Source: Sphingopyxis sp.
Lineage (GTDB): Bacteria; Pseudomonadota; Alphaproteobacteria; Sphingomonadales; Sphingomonadaceae
NCBI GenBank assembly: GCA_016463225.1
Contig: JAEMRT010000008.1
Coordinates: forward strand, 1-64,000
DNA length: 64,000 nt
Reading direction: 5' to 3'
Positions 8,049 through 16,742 of this stretch are shown here, one piece after another (position 1 is the stretch's first letter; each line of letters begins with the position of its first letter). Made by a program: the position numbers and the translations under genes. The notes beneath the pieces are model-generated. The model was not told where the DNA came from, did not search any database, and saw only the letters and a list, made by a program, of their open reading frames with translations.

Positions 8049-9142
8049 CCGTTGACCTTGGCGCCCGCAGCTATCCGATCCTGATCGGTGACGGGCTGAT
8101 CCGCAATATCGGTGCGCATGTCGCGCCGCTGCTCAAACGCCCGCGGACGATGATCGTCACCGACGCCCATGTCGCCGACCATTATCTGGTCCCGCTCGGC
8201 ACCGCGCTGGCGATGGAGGATATCTCCTTCTCATCCTTCGTGCTCGACCCCGGCGAAGCCACCAAAAGCTGGGCCGGGCTCGCGCGTCTGACCGAATGGC
8301 TGATCGGCGAAGGCGTCGAGCGCAGCGACCATGTCATCGCGCTCGGCGGCGGCGTGATCGGCGACCTCGTCGGTTTCGCGTGCAGCATCGTCAAGCGCGG
8401 CTGCCACTTCATCCAGGTACCGACCACGCTGCTCGCACAGGTCGACAGCAGCGTCGGCGGCAAGACCGCAATCAACGTCGCCGCGGGCAAAAATATGATC
8501 GGCGCCTTTCATCAACCCGCGCTCGTCGTCATCGACCCGGCGACGCTCGCCACCCTACCCCGCCGCGATCTCGCCGCGGGATATGCCGAGGTCGTCAAAT
8601 ATGGCCTGATCGACGACGTCGACTTCTTCGCCTGGTGCGAAGCGCATGGCGCGTCGCTGCTCGCGGGCGACAGCGAAGCGCGGCATACGGCGATTGCCCA
8701 CAGCGTGGCCGCAAAGGCGCGGATCGTGGCCGCCGACGAGCGCGAAACGCAGGATATTCGCGCGCTGCTCAACCTCGGCCACAGCTTCGGCCACGCGCTC
8801 GAAGCCGAAACCGGCTATTCGGACCAGCTGCTCCACGGCGAGGCGGTCGCCGCAGGCATGGCGCTGGCGCACCGCTTTTCGGCGGCGCAGGGCCTGTGTT
8901 CGGCCGCCGATGCAGACCGCGTCGCGGCGCATCTCGCCGCGGTCGGCCTGCCGTACGATCTGGCGAGCGCCGGGGTCGATGCCGACGGAGCGACGCTCGC
9001 GGGCCATATGGCGCATGACAAGAAGGTACGCGGCGGCAAGCTGCCGCTGATCCTGACACGCGGGATTGGCCAGAGCTTCGTTACCGACGAATTTGGGCTG
9101 GATGTTGTGGCGGCGTTTCTCGACGGCGAGCGCGCGCGTTAG
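8036..9142 (+). CDS. aroB: 3-dehydroquinate synthase
   Basis: Converts DAHP to 3-dehydroquinate, the second step of the shikimate pathway, using NAD and a divalent metal. The 368-residue product has the nucleotide-binding GGGVIGDLVGF, the substrate region QVDSSVGGKT, and metal ligands in LNLGHSFGHALE and LLHGEAVAAGM. The ATG at 8036 has GGGAAG eight bases upstream; a GTG at 8021 would add five residues and lies too near the same ribosome site. It overlaps the aroK 3-prime end and converges with the antiporter gene, with overlapping stop codons. Confidence 0.96.
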   Translation: MEQLTVDLGARSYPILIGDGLIRNIGAHVAPLLKRPRTMIVTDAHVADHYLVPLGTALAMEDISFSSFVLDPGEATKSWAGLARLTEWLIGEGVERSDHVIALGGGVIGDLVGFACSIVKRGCHFIQVPTTLLAQVDSSVGGKTAINVAAGKNMIGAFHQPALVVIDPATLATLPRRDLAAGYAEVVKYGLIDDVDFFAWCEAHGASLLAGDSEARHTAIAHSVAAKARIVAADERETQDIRALLNLGHSFGHALEAETGYSDQLLHGEAVAAGMALAHRFSAAQGLCSAADADRVAAHLAAVGLPYDLASAGVDADGATLAGHMAHDKKVRGGKLPLILTRGIGQSFVTDEFGLDVVAAFLDGERAR

Positions 9143-11016
9143 GCGCTGGCCGCTTCACCCTCTTCTTTCGCCAGTTTCGCCGCGCGGCGCCGTTCGCGCA
9201 GCGTTTCCAGCACGCTCGCCGCCTGCCGCCCGCCGCCGGCGATAAAGCGATGGTCCATCCCGGCGGTCAGGTCGCCCTCGCTGATCTGCACATGCAAGCG
9301 TTCGGAATCGAGATGGCGCAGCGCCTGTTCGACATCGGCGATTTCATCCGCACTGACATCGATCTGTTGTAGCGCCAGCAACCCCAGCGCGATCGAACTT
9401 TCAAAGGTTTCGCGCACCGCGCCGTCAACCCCGGCGCCGTCGATCGCCATCAGCTGGCGGCGGTCGAACACCCGGGTCAGGATTTTGGCCCTGGGAAAAG
9501 CCTTGACGATCGGCGCCAGCACCGCGGCGTCAAAGCTGCGGTCGTCGGTGCAGAAAATAATCAGCCGCGCATCTTCGGCATCGGCGCGGCGCAGCACGTC
9601 GACGCGCAGCCCGTCGCCATAATAGACTTTCGTGTTGTAGCGCCCAGACGTCTCGATCTGGCTGGGCTTCTTGTCGATCAGCGTCACCGAACAATCGACC
9701 GCGTTCAGCATCTGCGTGACGATCTGTCCGAACCGCCCGTAGCCGACGACGATCGCCGATCCGCGCGGAGCATGTTCGGGATCGTCGAGATCGGCGGCGA
9801 CGCTTTCGGGGGCAAATTCCAGGTTGCGCGCGAACAGCATCAGGAACGGGGTCGAGATCATCGACAGGGTGACGACGGCGCCGAACAGGCTGGCGGCGTC
9901 GGGCGCGATCAGCTGCGCCTCGGTCGCCTGCGTGAACAGCAGAAAGCCGAACTCGCCGCCCTGGCTGAGCAGCAGACCGAGCCCGAGCGCAATGCTCCAC
10001 GGCTTGCCGAACAGCCGGACGATGACGGTCAGCACCGCGACCTTCACCGCGACCAGCCCGGCCGCGAGCGCAACGACGCGCAGCGGATCTTCGCGGATGA
10101 CATTGAGATCGAGCACCATGCCGACCGCAAGAAAGAACAGCCCCAGCAGCACGAGGCGAAAGGGTTCGACATCGGCCTCGATCTCGTGCCGGTACGGCGA
10201 ATCGGCGAGCATCACCCCGGCGATGAAGGCGCCGAGCGCGGTCGACAGGTGCAGGCTGTGCATGAACGCCGCGCTGGCAAGGACGACGAGCAGTCCGACG
10301 ACCACAAACAATTCGCGCTCGCCATAGCGGCCGATGATCCGCAGCAAGGGGTTGACGACAAAGCGTCCCGCGAGGACGAGGATGATAATCGCCCCGACCG
10401 TGAAGAATGCCGTTTCCCATCCCGGCGGTGCCGACGGATCGGCGGGCGCGCGCGACAAGGCGGCGACGATCGTGATCATCGGCACGATCGCAAGATCCTG
10501 GAACAACAGGATCGAAAACGCCTTTTCACCGAACGGCGAATTGATCCGGCCCGAGCTTTTCAGGCTCGGCAACACCTGCGCGGTTGACGACAGCGCAAGC
10601 GGCAGCCCGAGCGCCAGCGCCGCCTGCCAGCTGAAGCCCAGGGTCAGAAAGATCAGCCCCGACAGGATCAAGCCGGTAATCACGACCTGCGCCAGCCCCA
10701 GCCCGAAGATCGCGTGGCGCATGTCCCACAAGCGTCGCGGGTGTAGTTCGAGCCCGACGAGGAACAGCAGGAAGGCGATGCCGATTTCGGCAAAGGCGAG
10801 CTTCGATTCGCCACCGCCGACCAGCCCGAGGCCATAGGGGCCGACCAGCGAACCCGCGATCAGATAGCCCAGCACCGCGCCGAGGCCGAGGCGGCGGAAC
10901 AACAGCACGAACAGCGTCGCGACCCCCAACAGGATCGCTCCCTCGATTAACGCGGTATCGCTCGCCTGCTCGGCGGCCACTTCGGTTGCCGCCGCGGTCA
11001 GCGCGAGCAGGCTCAT
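9139..11016 (-). CDS. Kef-type monovalent cation:proton antiporter (CPA2)
   Basis: An inner-membrane transporter of 625 residues exchanging K+ or Na+ for protons. The N-terminal two thirds hold about 12 hydrophobic helices of the CPA2 fold, including FLLFLVGLEL and the ALSSTAQVL segment. After a linker there is a TrkA-N/RCK domain starting at VVGYGRFGQIV (Rossmann GxGxxG) and ending with SDERLHV-like sequence. KefB/KefC-like gating by nucleotides or glutathione conjugates is a family inference. The ATG at 11016 overlaps the NifU-like gene stop as ATGA. An 80-codon upstream extension is rejected because it crosses that gene in another frame. Confidence 0.88.
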   Translation of the reverse strand: MSLLALTAAATEVAAEQASDTALIEGAILLGVATLFVLLFRRLGLGAVLGYLIAGSLVGPYGLGLVGGGESKLAFAEIGIAFLLFLVGLELHPRRLWDMRHAIFGLGLAQVVITGLILSGLIFLTLGFSWQAALALGLPLALSSTAQVLPSLKSSGRINSPFGEKAFSILLFQDLAIVPMITIVAALSRAPADPSAPPGWETAFFTVGAIIILVLAGRFVVNPLLRIIGRYGERELFVVVGLLVVLASAAFMHSLHLSTALGAFIAGVMLADSPYRHEIEADVEPFRLVLLGLFFLAVGMVLDLNVIREDPLRVVALAAGLVAVKVAVLTVIVRLFGKPWSIALGLGLLLSQGGEFGFLLFTQATEAQLIAPDAASLFGAVVTLSMISTPFLMLFARNLEFAPESVAADLDDPEHAPRGSAIVVGYGRFGQIVTQMLNAVDCSVTLIDKKPSQIETSGRYNTKVYYGDGLRVDVLRRADAEDARLIIFCTDDRSFDAAVLAPIVKAFPRAKILTRVFDRRQLMAIDGAGVDGAVRETFESSIALGLLALQQIDVSADEIADVEQALRHLDSERLHVQISEGDLTAGMDHRFIAGGGRQAASVLETLRERRRAAKLAKEEGEAASA

Positions 11017-11441
11017 ACGCGTGCGCTTTGTTTTTCGAGCGCCAGGATCGCGGCGTCGAACGGCAGCAGGATCGCGCCCTGCCGCGCCGGATAGTCGCGC
11101 GCGGGGGCAAGCAGATCGAAGCCGGGCCAGTCGGGAACATCCCCGGTGCCGCCGAACCAGCCCGCGATCGCATCGCGCGCTTCGCGGATCTCGTCGCGGC
11201 TGCGTCCCTTCACGTGACGCGCCAGCAGAGTCGCCGCTGCCTGTCCCAGCGCGCACGCCTCGACATGCATGCCGATGCCCGTCACCCGCCCCGCCTCGTC
11301 AGCGTCGAGATCAAGGAGGATGCGGCTGCCGCACAGCGGCGCGCGCGCGGTGGCGTGATAACGCGCATCGGGGTTCGGCAGATGTTCGGACGTCGCCACC
11401 GCCAGCGCCAAAATGTCGCGGTTGTACAGCGGCGCGCTCAT
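11013..11441 (-). CDS. NifU/IscU-like iron-sulfur scaffold protein
   Basis: A 142-residue protein with the NifU N-terminal-like fold. It has a first cysteine in APLCGSRI (about residue 37), a second in VEACALGQA (about 63) and a following AAATLLARHVKG helix, as in the sphingomonad proteins annotated as iron-sulfur assembly scaffold. The third canonical scaffold cysteine is not obvious, so cluster assembly is uncertain and a degenerate or specialised role is possible. It overlaps both neighbours (cvpA and the antiporter) by four bases, consistent with one cotranscribed group radA-cvpA-this gene-antiporter. Confidence 0.72.
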   Translation of the reverse strand: MSAPLYNRDILALAVATSEHLPNPDARYHATARAPLCGSRILLDLDADEAGRVTGIGMHVEACALGQAAATLLARHVKGRSRDEIREARDAIAGWFGGTGDVPDWPGFDLLAPARDYPARQGAILLPFDAAILALEKQSARV

Positions 11442-11983
11442 GGCGTCGGCGCGTCCTTCTGACCGGCCTCGGCCTCGCGCGCTTCGGCGCGGCGCTCGGC
11501 GATCACCTTGCTCAGCGCCTGACTCGTAGCGTTGAGCGCGGGATAGGTGCGGCTGTCGGTCATCCATGCCGGACGCTGCGCATTGCCATAGCCGATGTCG
11601 TACAGCAGCGTCACCAGCATGAAGCCGATCGCCGCGATCATCAGCCCCTTTACCGCGCCGAATCCGGCGCCAAGCCCGCGATCGAAACCGCCGACGAGCG
11701 ACGCGCGGCTGCGCTGCCCCATCGCGCGCGATCCCCATTTGGCAAAGGCGAAGACGCCGCCGAACAGCAACACGAACGCCAGCATCGCGGCGCCGCCCGC
11801 ACTACCGACCCAGCCGGTCAACAGGTCGGTGACAAGCGGATGAAAGAAGCGCACGGCCGCAATCGCCAGGATCCAGGCGAGCAGCGTCGTCACCTCCTGC
11901 ACCAGGCCGCGCGAAAAACCGAGCACCGCGCTGCCGCCAACCAGCACCAGCACGACGATATCCAGAGCTGTCAGACTTCCCAT
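11438..11983 (-). CDS. cvpA: CvpA family inner-membrane protein
   Basis: 181 residues with four predicted membrane helices and the family opening MGSLTALDIVVLVLVGGSAVLGFSRG (read in two parts: the first helix, then the conserved GxxRGLVQEV). CvpA was first linked to colicin V production and is now tied to envelope homeostasis; the molecular function is unresolved. The last about 40 residues form a charged cytosolic tail rich in Glu, Ala and Arg. It lies 10 bases after radA and overlaps the NifU-like gene by four bases. Confidence 0.88.
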   Translation of the reverse strand: MGSLTALDIVVLVLVGGSAVLGFSRGLVQEVTTLLAWILAIAAVRFFHPLVTDLLTGWVGSAGGAAMLAFVLLFGGVFAFAKWGSRAMGQRSRASLVGGFDRGLGAGFGAVKGLMIAAIGFMLVTLLYDIGYGNAQRPAWMTDSRTYPALNATSQALSKVIAERRAEAREAEAGQKDAPTP

Positions 11984-11993
11984 TCAGGGGTGG

Positions 11994-13355
11994 CTAGTCG
12001 CGACCGAGCATCAGGTCAACGAGTTCGCCGAGCCGTTCGAAACCGGTCACCGAAATTCCACCGACCGGCTTCATCCCCTTCGGCCCCCAGCCGCTCGAAA
12101 AACCCAGCTTTGCCGCTTCGCGCAGTCGCAGCCCGTCGTGCGACACCTGCCGCACCTCGCCCGACAGCGACAATTCGCCGAAGACGATCGCGTCGGCAGG
12201 CACCGGGCGTTCGCTGAACGCCGAAATCAGCGCTGCGGCGACCGCCAGATCGGCCGCCGGGTCGGTCAGCCGGTAACCGCCGGCGATGTTCAGATAGACC
12301 TCAGCCGCGCCCATCTGCAGCCCGCAGCGGGCTTCGAGCACCGCCAGCACCATCGCGAGCCGCCCGCTGTCCCAACCGACCACCGCGCGGCGTGGTGTCG
12401 CGCCACTCGCCAGCCGCACCGTCAGCGCCTGCACCTCGACCAGCACCGGGCGCGTGCCTTCCAATGCGGGGAACACCACCGATCCCGGCACGTCGCGGCT
12501 GCGGTCGGTCAGGAACAGGCTCGACGGGTTCGACACCTCGCCCAGCCCTTCCTCGCCCATCGCGAACACCCCGATTTCGTCGGTGCCGCCAAAGCGGTTC
12601 TTCACCGCGCGCAGGATGCGATATTGATGGCTGCGCTCGCCCTCGAACGCCAGCACGGTGTCGACCATATGTTCGAGCACCCGCGGCCCGGCGATCGTCC
12701 CGTCCTTGGTGACATGCCCGACCAGCACGATCGCGGCATCGCTGTCCTTGGCATAGCGGATCAGTTCCTGCGCGCTCGCGCGGACCTGGCTCACGGTGCC
12801 GGGCGCACTGTCGATCAGATCGCTGTGCATCGTCTGGATCGAATCGATGACGACGAAATCGGCGGTCTGCCGGTCGAGTGTCGCCAATATGTCGCGCACC
12901 GACGTGGCGCTGGCGAGCGCGACCGGCGCATTGCCCAGCCCCAGCCGCTGGGCGCGCAGCCGCACCTGCGCCGCCGCTTCCTCGCCGCTGATATAGACGA
13001 CCGACTTGCCCGCCTGCGCCAGCCTTCCGGCCGCCTGCAGCAGCAAGGTCGATTTGCCGATCCCCGGATCGCCGCCGATGAGCGTCGCCGACCCCGCGAC
13101 GAACCCGCCGCCCAATGCGCGGTCGAACTCGGCGATCCCGCACAGCATCCGCTCGGGCATCTTGCTGTCGGCATTCAGCGTTTCGAGCGCGATCGTGCGC
13201 CCGCCCTTGCTCAGGTCGTGCTTGGCCGAAAAGACGGTTTCGCCCGCTTCCTCGACCAATGTGTTCCACTCGCCGCAATCGGCGCATTGCCCCTGCCAGC
13301 GATAGGTGGCGGAGCCGCAATTCTGGCAGACATATTGGCGTTTCGCTTTGGCCAT
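11994..13355 (-). CDS. radA: DNA repair protein RadA
   Basis: A 453-residue RecA-like branch-migration ATPase of recombinational repair. In order it shows the N-terminal C4 zinc finger (CQNCG...CADCG), Walker A GGDPGIGKST, Walker B-like VVIDSIQT, the diagnostic KNRFG motif (KNRFGGTDEIGVF) and the C-terminal Lon-like domain (AEVYLNIAGGYRLTDPAADLA). The start at MAKAKRQYVCQ is chosen over the upstream alternative because it matches the family; there is no residue conservation before it. It is first in the cvpA/NifU-like/antiporter group. Confidence 0.96.
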   Translation of the reverse strand: MAKAKRQYVCQNCGSATYRWQGQCADCGEWNTLVEEAGETVFSAKHDLSKGGRTIALETLNADSKMPERMLCGIAEFDRALGGGFVAGSATLIGGDPGIGKSTLLLQAAGRLAQAGKSVVYISGEEAAAQVRLRAQRLGLGNAPVALASATSVRDILATLDRQTADFVVIDSIQTMHSDLIDSAPGTVSQVRASAQELIRYAKDSDAAIVLVGHVTKDGTIAGPRVLEHMVDTVLAFEGERSHQYRILRAVKNRFGGTDEIGVFAMGEEGLGEVSNPSSLFLTDRSRDVPGSVVFPALEGTRPVLVEVQALTVRLASGATPRRAVVGWDSGRLAMVLAVLEARCGLQMGAAEVYLNIAGGYRLTDPAADLAVAAALISAFSERPVPADAIVFGELSLSGEVRQVSHDGLRLREAAKLGFSSGWGPKGMKPVGGISVTGFERLGELVDLMLGRD

Positions 13356-13403
13356 ATCGGTTCGCATAATCGGAACAAAGACGGAACGCTAGCAGTTTCG
13401 GGT

Positions 13404-14915
13404 TCAGGCCCGGTCGAAAATCAAAACCCCGCCGCCGCCGATGACCGTCAGTTCGCGCACGGACCGATCGGCACCCCGATGGAAAGACAGTTGCAGCGTT
13501 CCCGCAGGAATATAGGAATCGGGCACCACAAAACGGTTGCTCGTGACGGCGACCAAGGCACGCGAATTGCCCCTCGCGGTCATTTGCAGACCTTCGGCGG
13601 ACCGGGTGATCTCGAGACTTTCGGCGCTGAAGGTCAGGTCGAGAAGACCCGCCAGCGTCCGGTTCTGATCCGCCCGCCGGTTATAGCTGCCGAGAAAGCT
13701 TTCAAACAGGCGGGCGGCCGCGATCGGTCCGGTCTGCACCGACCAGTCGCCCGGCCATGACAGCGCATCGGAAACCGCATTGCGGATTTCATCGCCCAGC
13801 ACGTCACCGTTCGCGCCATTGGTCAAAATCACCAGGCCGTCGCCCGTGGCGAGATTGCCTTCGATATAGGCCTTGTAGCTGTCGTTCGCCCCGCCGTGAT
13901 GGAATATCCGCGCGGCGCCTTCACCGGCGAGGCGCGGCCCCAAGCCGAACGGACCCGGCGATACGACGGTCATCATATCGACCGCCAGTTCTTGCGGCAA
14001 AAAGCCGCCCGGCGTCCTGTAGCTCGCGCCCAGCGCAAGGACGAGCCGGGCGAGGTCGCCGGCGGACGTCCAGAGACCCGACGGCGCCAGCTCGGGGAAG
14101 CTTTGCCAACCGCGCGGAAGCGCCACCGCTTTGCCATCGCCGTCATGCGCATGCGCAATATCGGCTGTATCGGCAGCCGGGGCCGCGTCGAACCGGCTTC
14201 GGGTCATACCGAGCGGAGCAAACAGATAACGCGCTGCCGCCGCGCCAAGCGGCACGCCCAGCACGTCCTCGATCACCGCCTGCACGATCACGTAGCCGCC
14301 GCCCGAATAGCGCAACCGCGTTCCCGCCGGATCGATCCGCACGAGCGGCTTGTTGATTGCGGGCGCAGCGCCGTCGAGCGTCTGGATCAGCGTTGGCATC
14401 GGCGCATCGGGCGCGATGTCCTGAAAGCCATGCACGTTGAAGCCCGCGGTGTGCGAGAGCAGCATCCGCAACGTGATGTCGGCGCTGTCGCCTGCCGGCG
14501 CCGCAGGAATCCGCCAGCGCTTCAGCCAGTGATCGACGCTCCGGTCGAGATCGAGATGGCCCAGCGCAACGAGTTTCAGACACAACGCCGCGGTCGCAAC
14601 CTTGCTGACCGATCCCACCGAAAACAGCGTGTTGGGCCCGACAGGTGCGGCTTGCCCGGCGATGCGAACACCATAGCCCGCCACACTGTCGACCCGGCCA
14701 TCGCGCAAGATCGCGATTGCTGCGCCCGGAACGCCGCCGCGGACCATTCTTTCTGCCAGCCTCCAACGTTCGGCGCCGGTGTGGACGGTCGGTCGCAGCA
14801 GCGATTCAAAAGCCGGAGGAGGTTCGACCGCAGAGGCCGGCGTGGCCGGAAGGAGGCCGGCGAGCGGCAACGTCAGGCTTCCGGCGAGAATTTGGCGTCG
14901 TTCAAGAAAAGGCAT
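13404..14915 (-). CDS. exported serine hydrolase of the class C beta-lactamase/PBP family
   Basis: A 503-residue protein. The leader MPFLERRQILAGSL carries a twin-arginine-like pair and ends in ATPASA, so export (Tat or Sec) is likely. The beta-lactamase-related domain begins near residue 50 with the nucleophile motif Ser102-Val-Ser-Lys105 in FSVGSVSK and the YSGGGY segment as the second-motif tyrosine. A C-terminal extension of about 130 residues after the catalytic domain resembles the beta-rich tails of D-aminopeptidase-like members. ATG at 14915 has GGTGG upstream; 33 further in-frame codons have no support. Esterase, amidase or peptidase activity cannot be distinguished. Confidence 0.82.
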   Translation of the reverse strand: MPFLERRQILAGSLTLPLAGLLPATPASAVEPPPAFESLLRPTVHTGAERWRLAERMVRGGVPGAAIAILRDGRVDSVAGYGVRIAGQAAPVGPNTLFSVGSVSKVATAALCLKLVALGHLDLDRSVDHWLKRWRIPAAPAGDSADITLRMLLSHTAGFNVHGFQDIAPDAPMPTLIQTLDGAAPAINKPLVRIDPAGTRLRYSGGGYVIVQAVIEDVLGVPLGAAAARYLFAPLGMTRSRFDAAPAADTADIAHAHDGDGKAVALPRGWQSFPELAPSGLWTSAGDLARLVLALGASYRTPGGFLPQELAVDMMTVVSPGPFGLGPRLAGEGAARIFHHGGANDSYKAYIEGNLATGDGLVILTNGANGDVLGDEIRNAVSDALSWPGDWSVQTGPIAAARLFESFLGSYNRRADQNRTLAGLLDLTFSAESLEITRSAEGLQMTARGNSRALVAVTSNRFVVPDSYIPAGTLQLSFHRGADRSVRELTVIGGGGVLIFDRA

Positions 14916-15146
14916 AGCAATACCACCGTTGATCGGCAGCGCCCGCCTGCTTGCTTCCAAACGCCGATCCGGTGCCCTAATCGGCGCGTTCGTTGCGGTC
15001 GCCAGCGGCGACACGCCGTTTCTATGCCCAGCGACAAACGCCTGGTCAATCGCGTCCCGCTCTCATCGACCTGTTTGGCCTGACGCGCCAGAAGGCTATA
15101 GGCAAGAACACGAATCATCCCGCCCCTGCAAGGAACGCCCCGCGCC

Positions 15147-15797
15147 ATGAAATTCTTCGCCGACACCGCCGAAATCGCCGACATCCAGGAGCTCGCCGCG
15201 ACCGGCCTGCTCGACGGGGTGACAACCAACCCGTCGCTGATCGCCAAGTCGGGCCGCGATTTCAAGGAAGTGACCCGCGAAATCTGCGCGCTGACCACTG
15301 GCCCCGTGTCGGCCGAAGTCGTCGCGCTCGATCATGCAACGATGATGAAGGAGGCCGAAATCCTCCGCAAGATCGCCCCCAATGTGTGCATCAAGGTGCC
15401 GCTGACGATCGACGGGCTGAAAACGTGCAAGGCGCTGACTAGCGATGGCACGATGGTGAATGTGACACTCTGCTTCTCGGCCGCGCAGGCGCTGCTCGCC
15501 GCCAAGGCCGGCGCAACCTTTGTCTCGCCCTTTGTCGGCCGTCACGACGACAATGGCTTCGACGGCATGCAGCTGATCTCCGACATCCGGCTGATTTACG
15601 ACAATTATGGCTATGAGACCGAAATCCTCGTCGCCAGCGTCCGCCACGGCATCCATGTGCTCGAAGCCGCCAAGATCGGCGCCGATGTGATGACCGCGCC
15701 GCCGTCGGTCATCAAGGGGCTATTCAAGCATATCCTGACCGAAAAGGGCATCGAGGGGTTCCTCGCCGACTGGGCGAAGACAGGGCAGTCGATCTGA
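15147..15797 (+). CDS. fsa: fructose-6-phosphate aldolase / small transaldolase
   Basis: A 216-residue class I aldolase of the short transaldolase (FSA/TalC) group. The Schiff-base lysine is Lys83 in CIKVPLT, the entry motif is [10 protein letters not shown]...[13 protein letters not shown], and the phosphate-binding end is [12 protein letters not shown] with a later [11 protein letters not shown]. Members either transfer dihydroxyacetone units in the pentose phosphate pathway or cleave fructose 6-phosphate, and sequence alone does not separate them. AAGGAA precedes the ATG. It is followed by a palindromic repeat and then the acyl-CoA operon. The 231 bases before it show no other convincing gene. 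Confidence 0.9.
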   Translation: MKFFADTAEIADIQELAATGLLDGVTTNPSLIAKSGRDFKEVTREICALTTGPVSAEVVALDHATMMKEAEILRKIAPNVCIKVPLTIDGLKTCKALTSDGTMVNVTLCFSAAQALLAAKAGATFVSPFVGRHDDNGFDGMQLISDIRLIYDNYGYETEILVASVRHGIHVLEAAKIGADVMTAPPSVIKGLFKHILTEKGIEGFLADWAKTGQSI

Positions 15798-15806
15798 TAT
15801 TCTAAT

Positions 15807-15890
15807 CTCGTCATTGCGAGCGTAGCGAAGCAATCCAGGGCGGATTACGCGGGCTCTGGATTGCTTCGCTACGCTTGCAATGACGATGAG
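15807..15890. repeat. intergenic palindromic repeat, family A copy 1
   Basis: Arms of about 30 bases (15807-15838 and 15856-15890) are inverted copies with one internal mismatch and a small end indel. The core reads GTCATTGCGAGCGTAGCGAA then GCAATCCAG, and the spacer is 17 bases. The same core and layout recur at 51354-51437. It follows the aldolase stop by 9 bases, so it may act as a transcript 3-prime hairpin. Confidence 0.9.
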
Positions 15891-15892
15891 CA

Positions 15893-15910
15893 GTTGACGT
15901 AAACGTCAAC
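15893..15910. promoter_or_regulatory. palindromic operator upstream of the acyl-CoA operon
   Basis: GTTGACGT and ACGTCAAC flank a 2-base centre, giving the 16-base core TTGACG-TAAA-CGTCAA. It lies 36 bases before the crotonase start. From memory it resembles the LiuR-type (MerR family) boxes found before acyl-CoA catabolic genes in proteobacteria. A second TTGACG-N4-CGTCAA occurs at 32889-32904 before an SDR gene. The regulator itself is not in the window. Confidence 0.7.
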
Positions 15911-15946
15911 CAACCGCGATACTCCTGCCAAAGGGAGAGATTCGCG

Positions 15947-16741
15947 ATGACCGACACCACTATCCTCACCGAACGCCAAGGCCATATCCTGATCGTCACG
16001 ATCAACCGGCCCGAGGCGCGCAACGCGGTCAACGCCGCGGTCCATATCGGCATCGGCACCGCGCTCGAAACCGCCGAAAACGACCCCGAAATCCGCGCCG
16101 TCGTCATCACCGGCGCGGGCGACAAAAGCTTTTGCGCCGGCGCCGACCTGGTCGCGCTGTCGCGCGGCGAATCGCTCTACCCCTCCGACAAGGCGCAACA
16201 AGCATGGGGTTTCGCCGGCATGGTGTCGCACCCGATCTCGAAGCCGATCATCGCTGCGGTCAATGGTTTCGCCTTTGGCGGCGGCTGCGAGATCGCGCTG
16301 ATGAGCGACATCATCATTGCCGCCGATCATGCGCAGTTCGGCTTGCCCGAAGTCAAGGTTGGGCTGTTCGCGGCGGCGGGCGGCGCTTTCCGTCTCGCCC
16401 AGCAAATCCCGCGCAAGCTGGCGATGGAATATATGCTGACCGGCGACCCGATCCCCGCCGCGCGCGCCGCCGAATTCGGCCTCGTCAACCATGTCGTGCC
16501 GCTCGCCGACCTGCTCCCCACCGCGATCGCGCTCGCCGAAAAGATTGCTGCCAACGCGCCGCTGTCGGTGCAGGCGTCGAAGCGCGTCGCGCTCGGTATT
16601 CACGACGGACGCATCGCCGCGGACGCGCCCTATTGGGAAGCTAACACCCTCGAACGCACCGCGCTGATGCGCAGCGAAGACGCGCGCGAAGGCCCGCGCG
16701 CCTTTGCCGAAAAGCGCAAGCCTGAGTGGAAGGCACGCTGA
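15947..16741 (+). CDS. enoyl-CoA hydratase/isomerase family protein (crotonase)
   Basis: 264 residues with the crotonase fold: oxyanion-hole segments SFCAGADL (about 62-69) and AFGGGCEIAL (about 107-116), the LPEVKVGLFAAAGGAFRL region holding the position of the catalytic acid, and the NHVVP and C-terminal trimerisation helices. In bona fide hydratases a glutamate occupies the second catalytic position; here the FGLPEVKVGL segment keeps Glu. AAGGGAGAG precedes the ATG. One base separates it from the thiolase-like gene, so the two form an operon for acyl-CoA degradation under the upstream palindromic operator. The exact acyl substrate is unknown. Confidence 0.9.
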   Translation: MTDTTILTERQGHILIVTINRPEARNAVNAAVHIGIGTALETAENDPEIRAVVITGAGDKSFCAGADLVALSRGESLYPSDKAQQAWGFAGMVSHPISKPIIAAVNGFAFGGGCEIALMSDIIIAADHAQFGLPEVKVGLFAAAGGAFRLAQQIPRKLAMEYMLTGDPIPAARAAEFGLVNHVVPLADLLPTAIALAEKIAANAPLSVQASKRVALGIHDGRIAADAPYWEANTLERTALMRSEDAREGPRAFAEKRKPEWKAR

Positions 16742-16742
16742 G

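Noticed and set aside
12138-13760. A 540-codon plus-strand open frame across radA
   Set aside because: Antisense shadow of radA and the start of the next gene.
15008-15083. A short peptide frame in the gap before the aldolase gene
   Set aside because: Only about 20 codons from its ATG, without ribosome site or recognisable family; the gap otherwise shows nothing clear.
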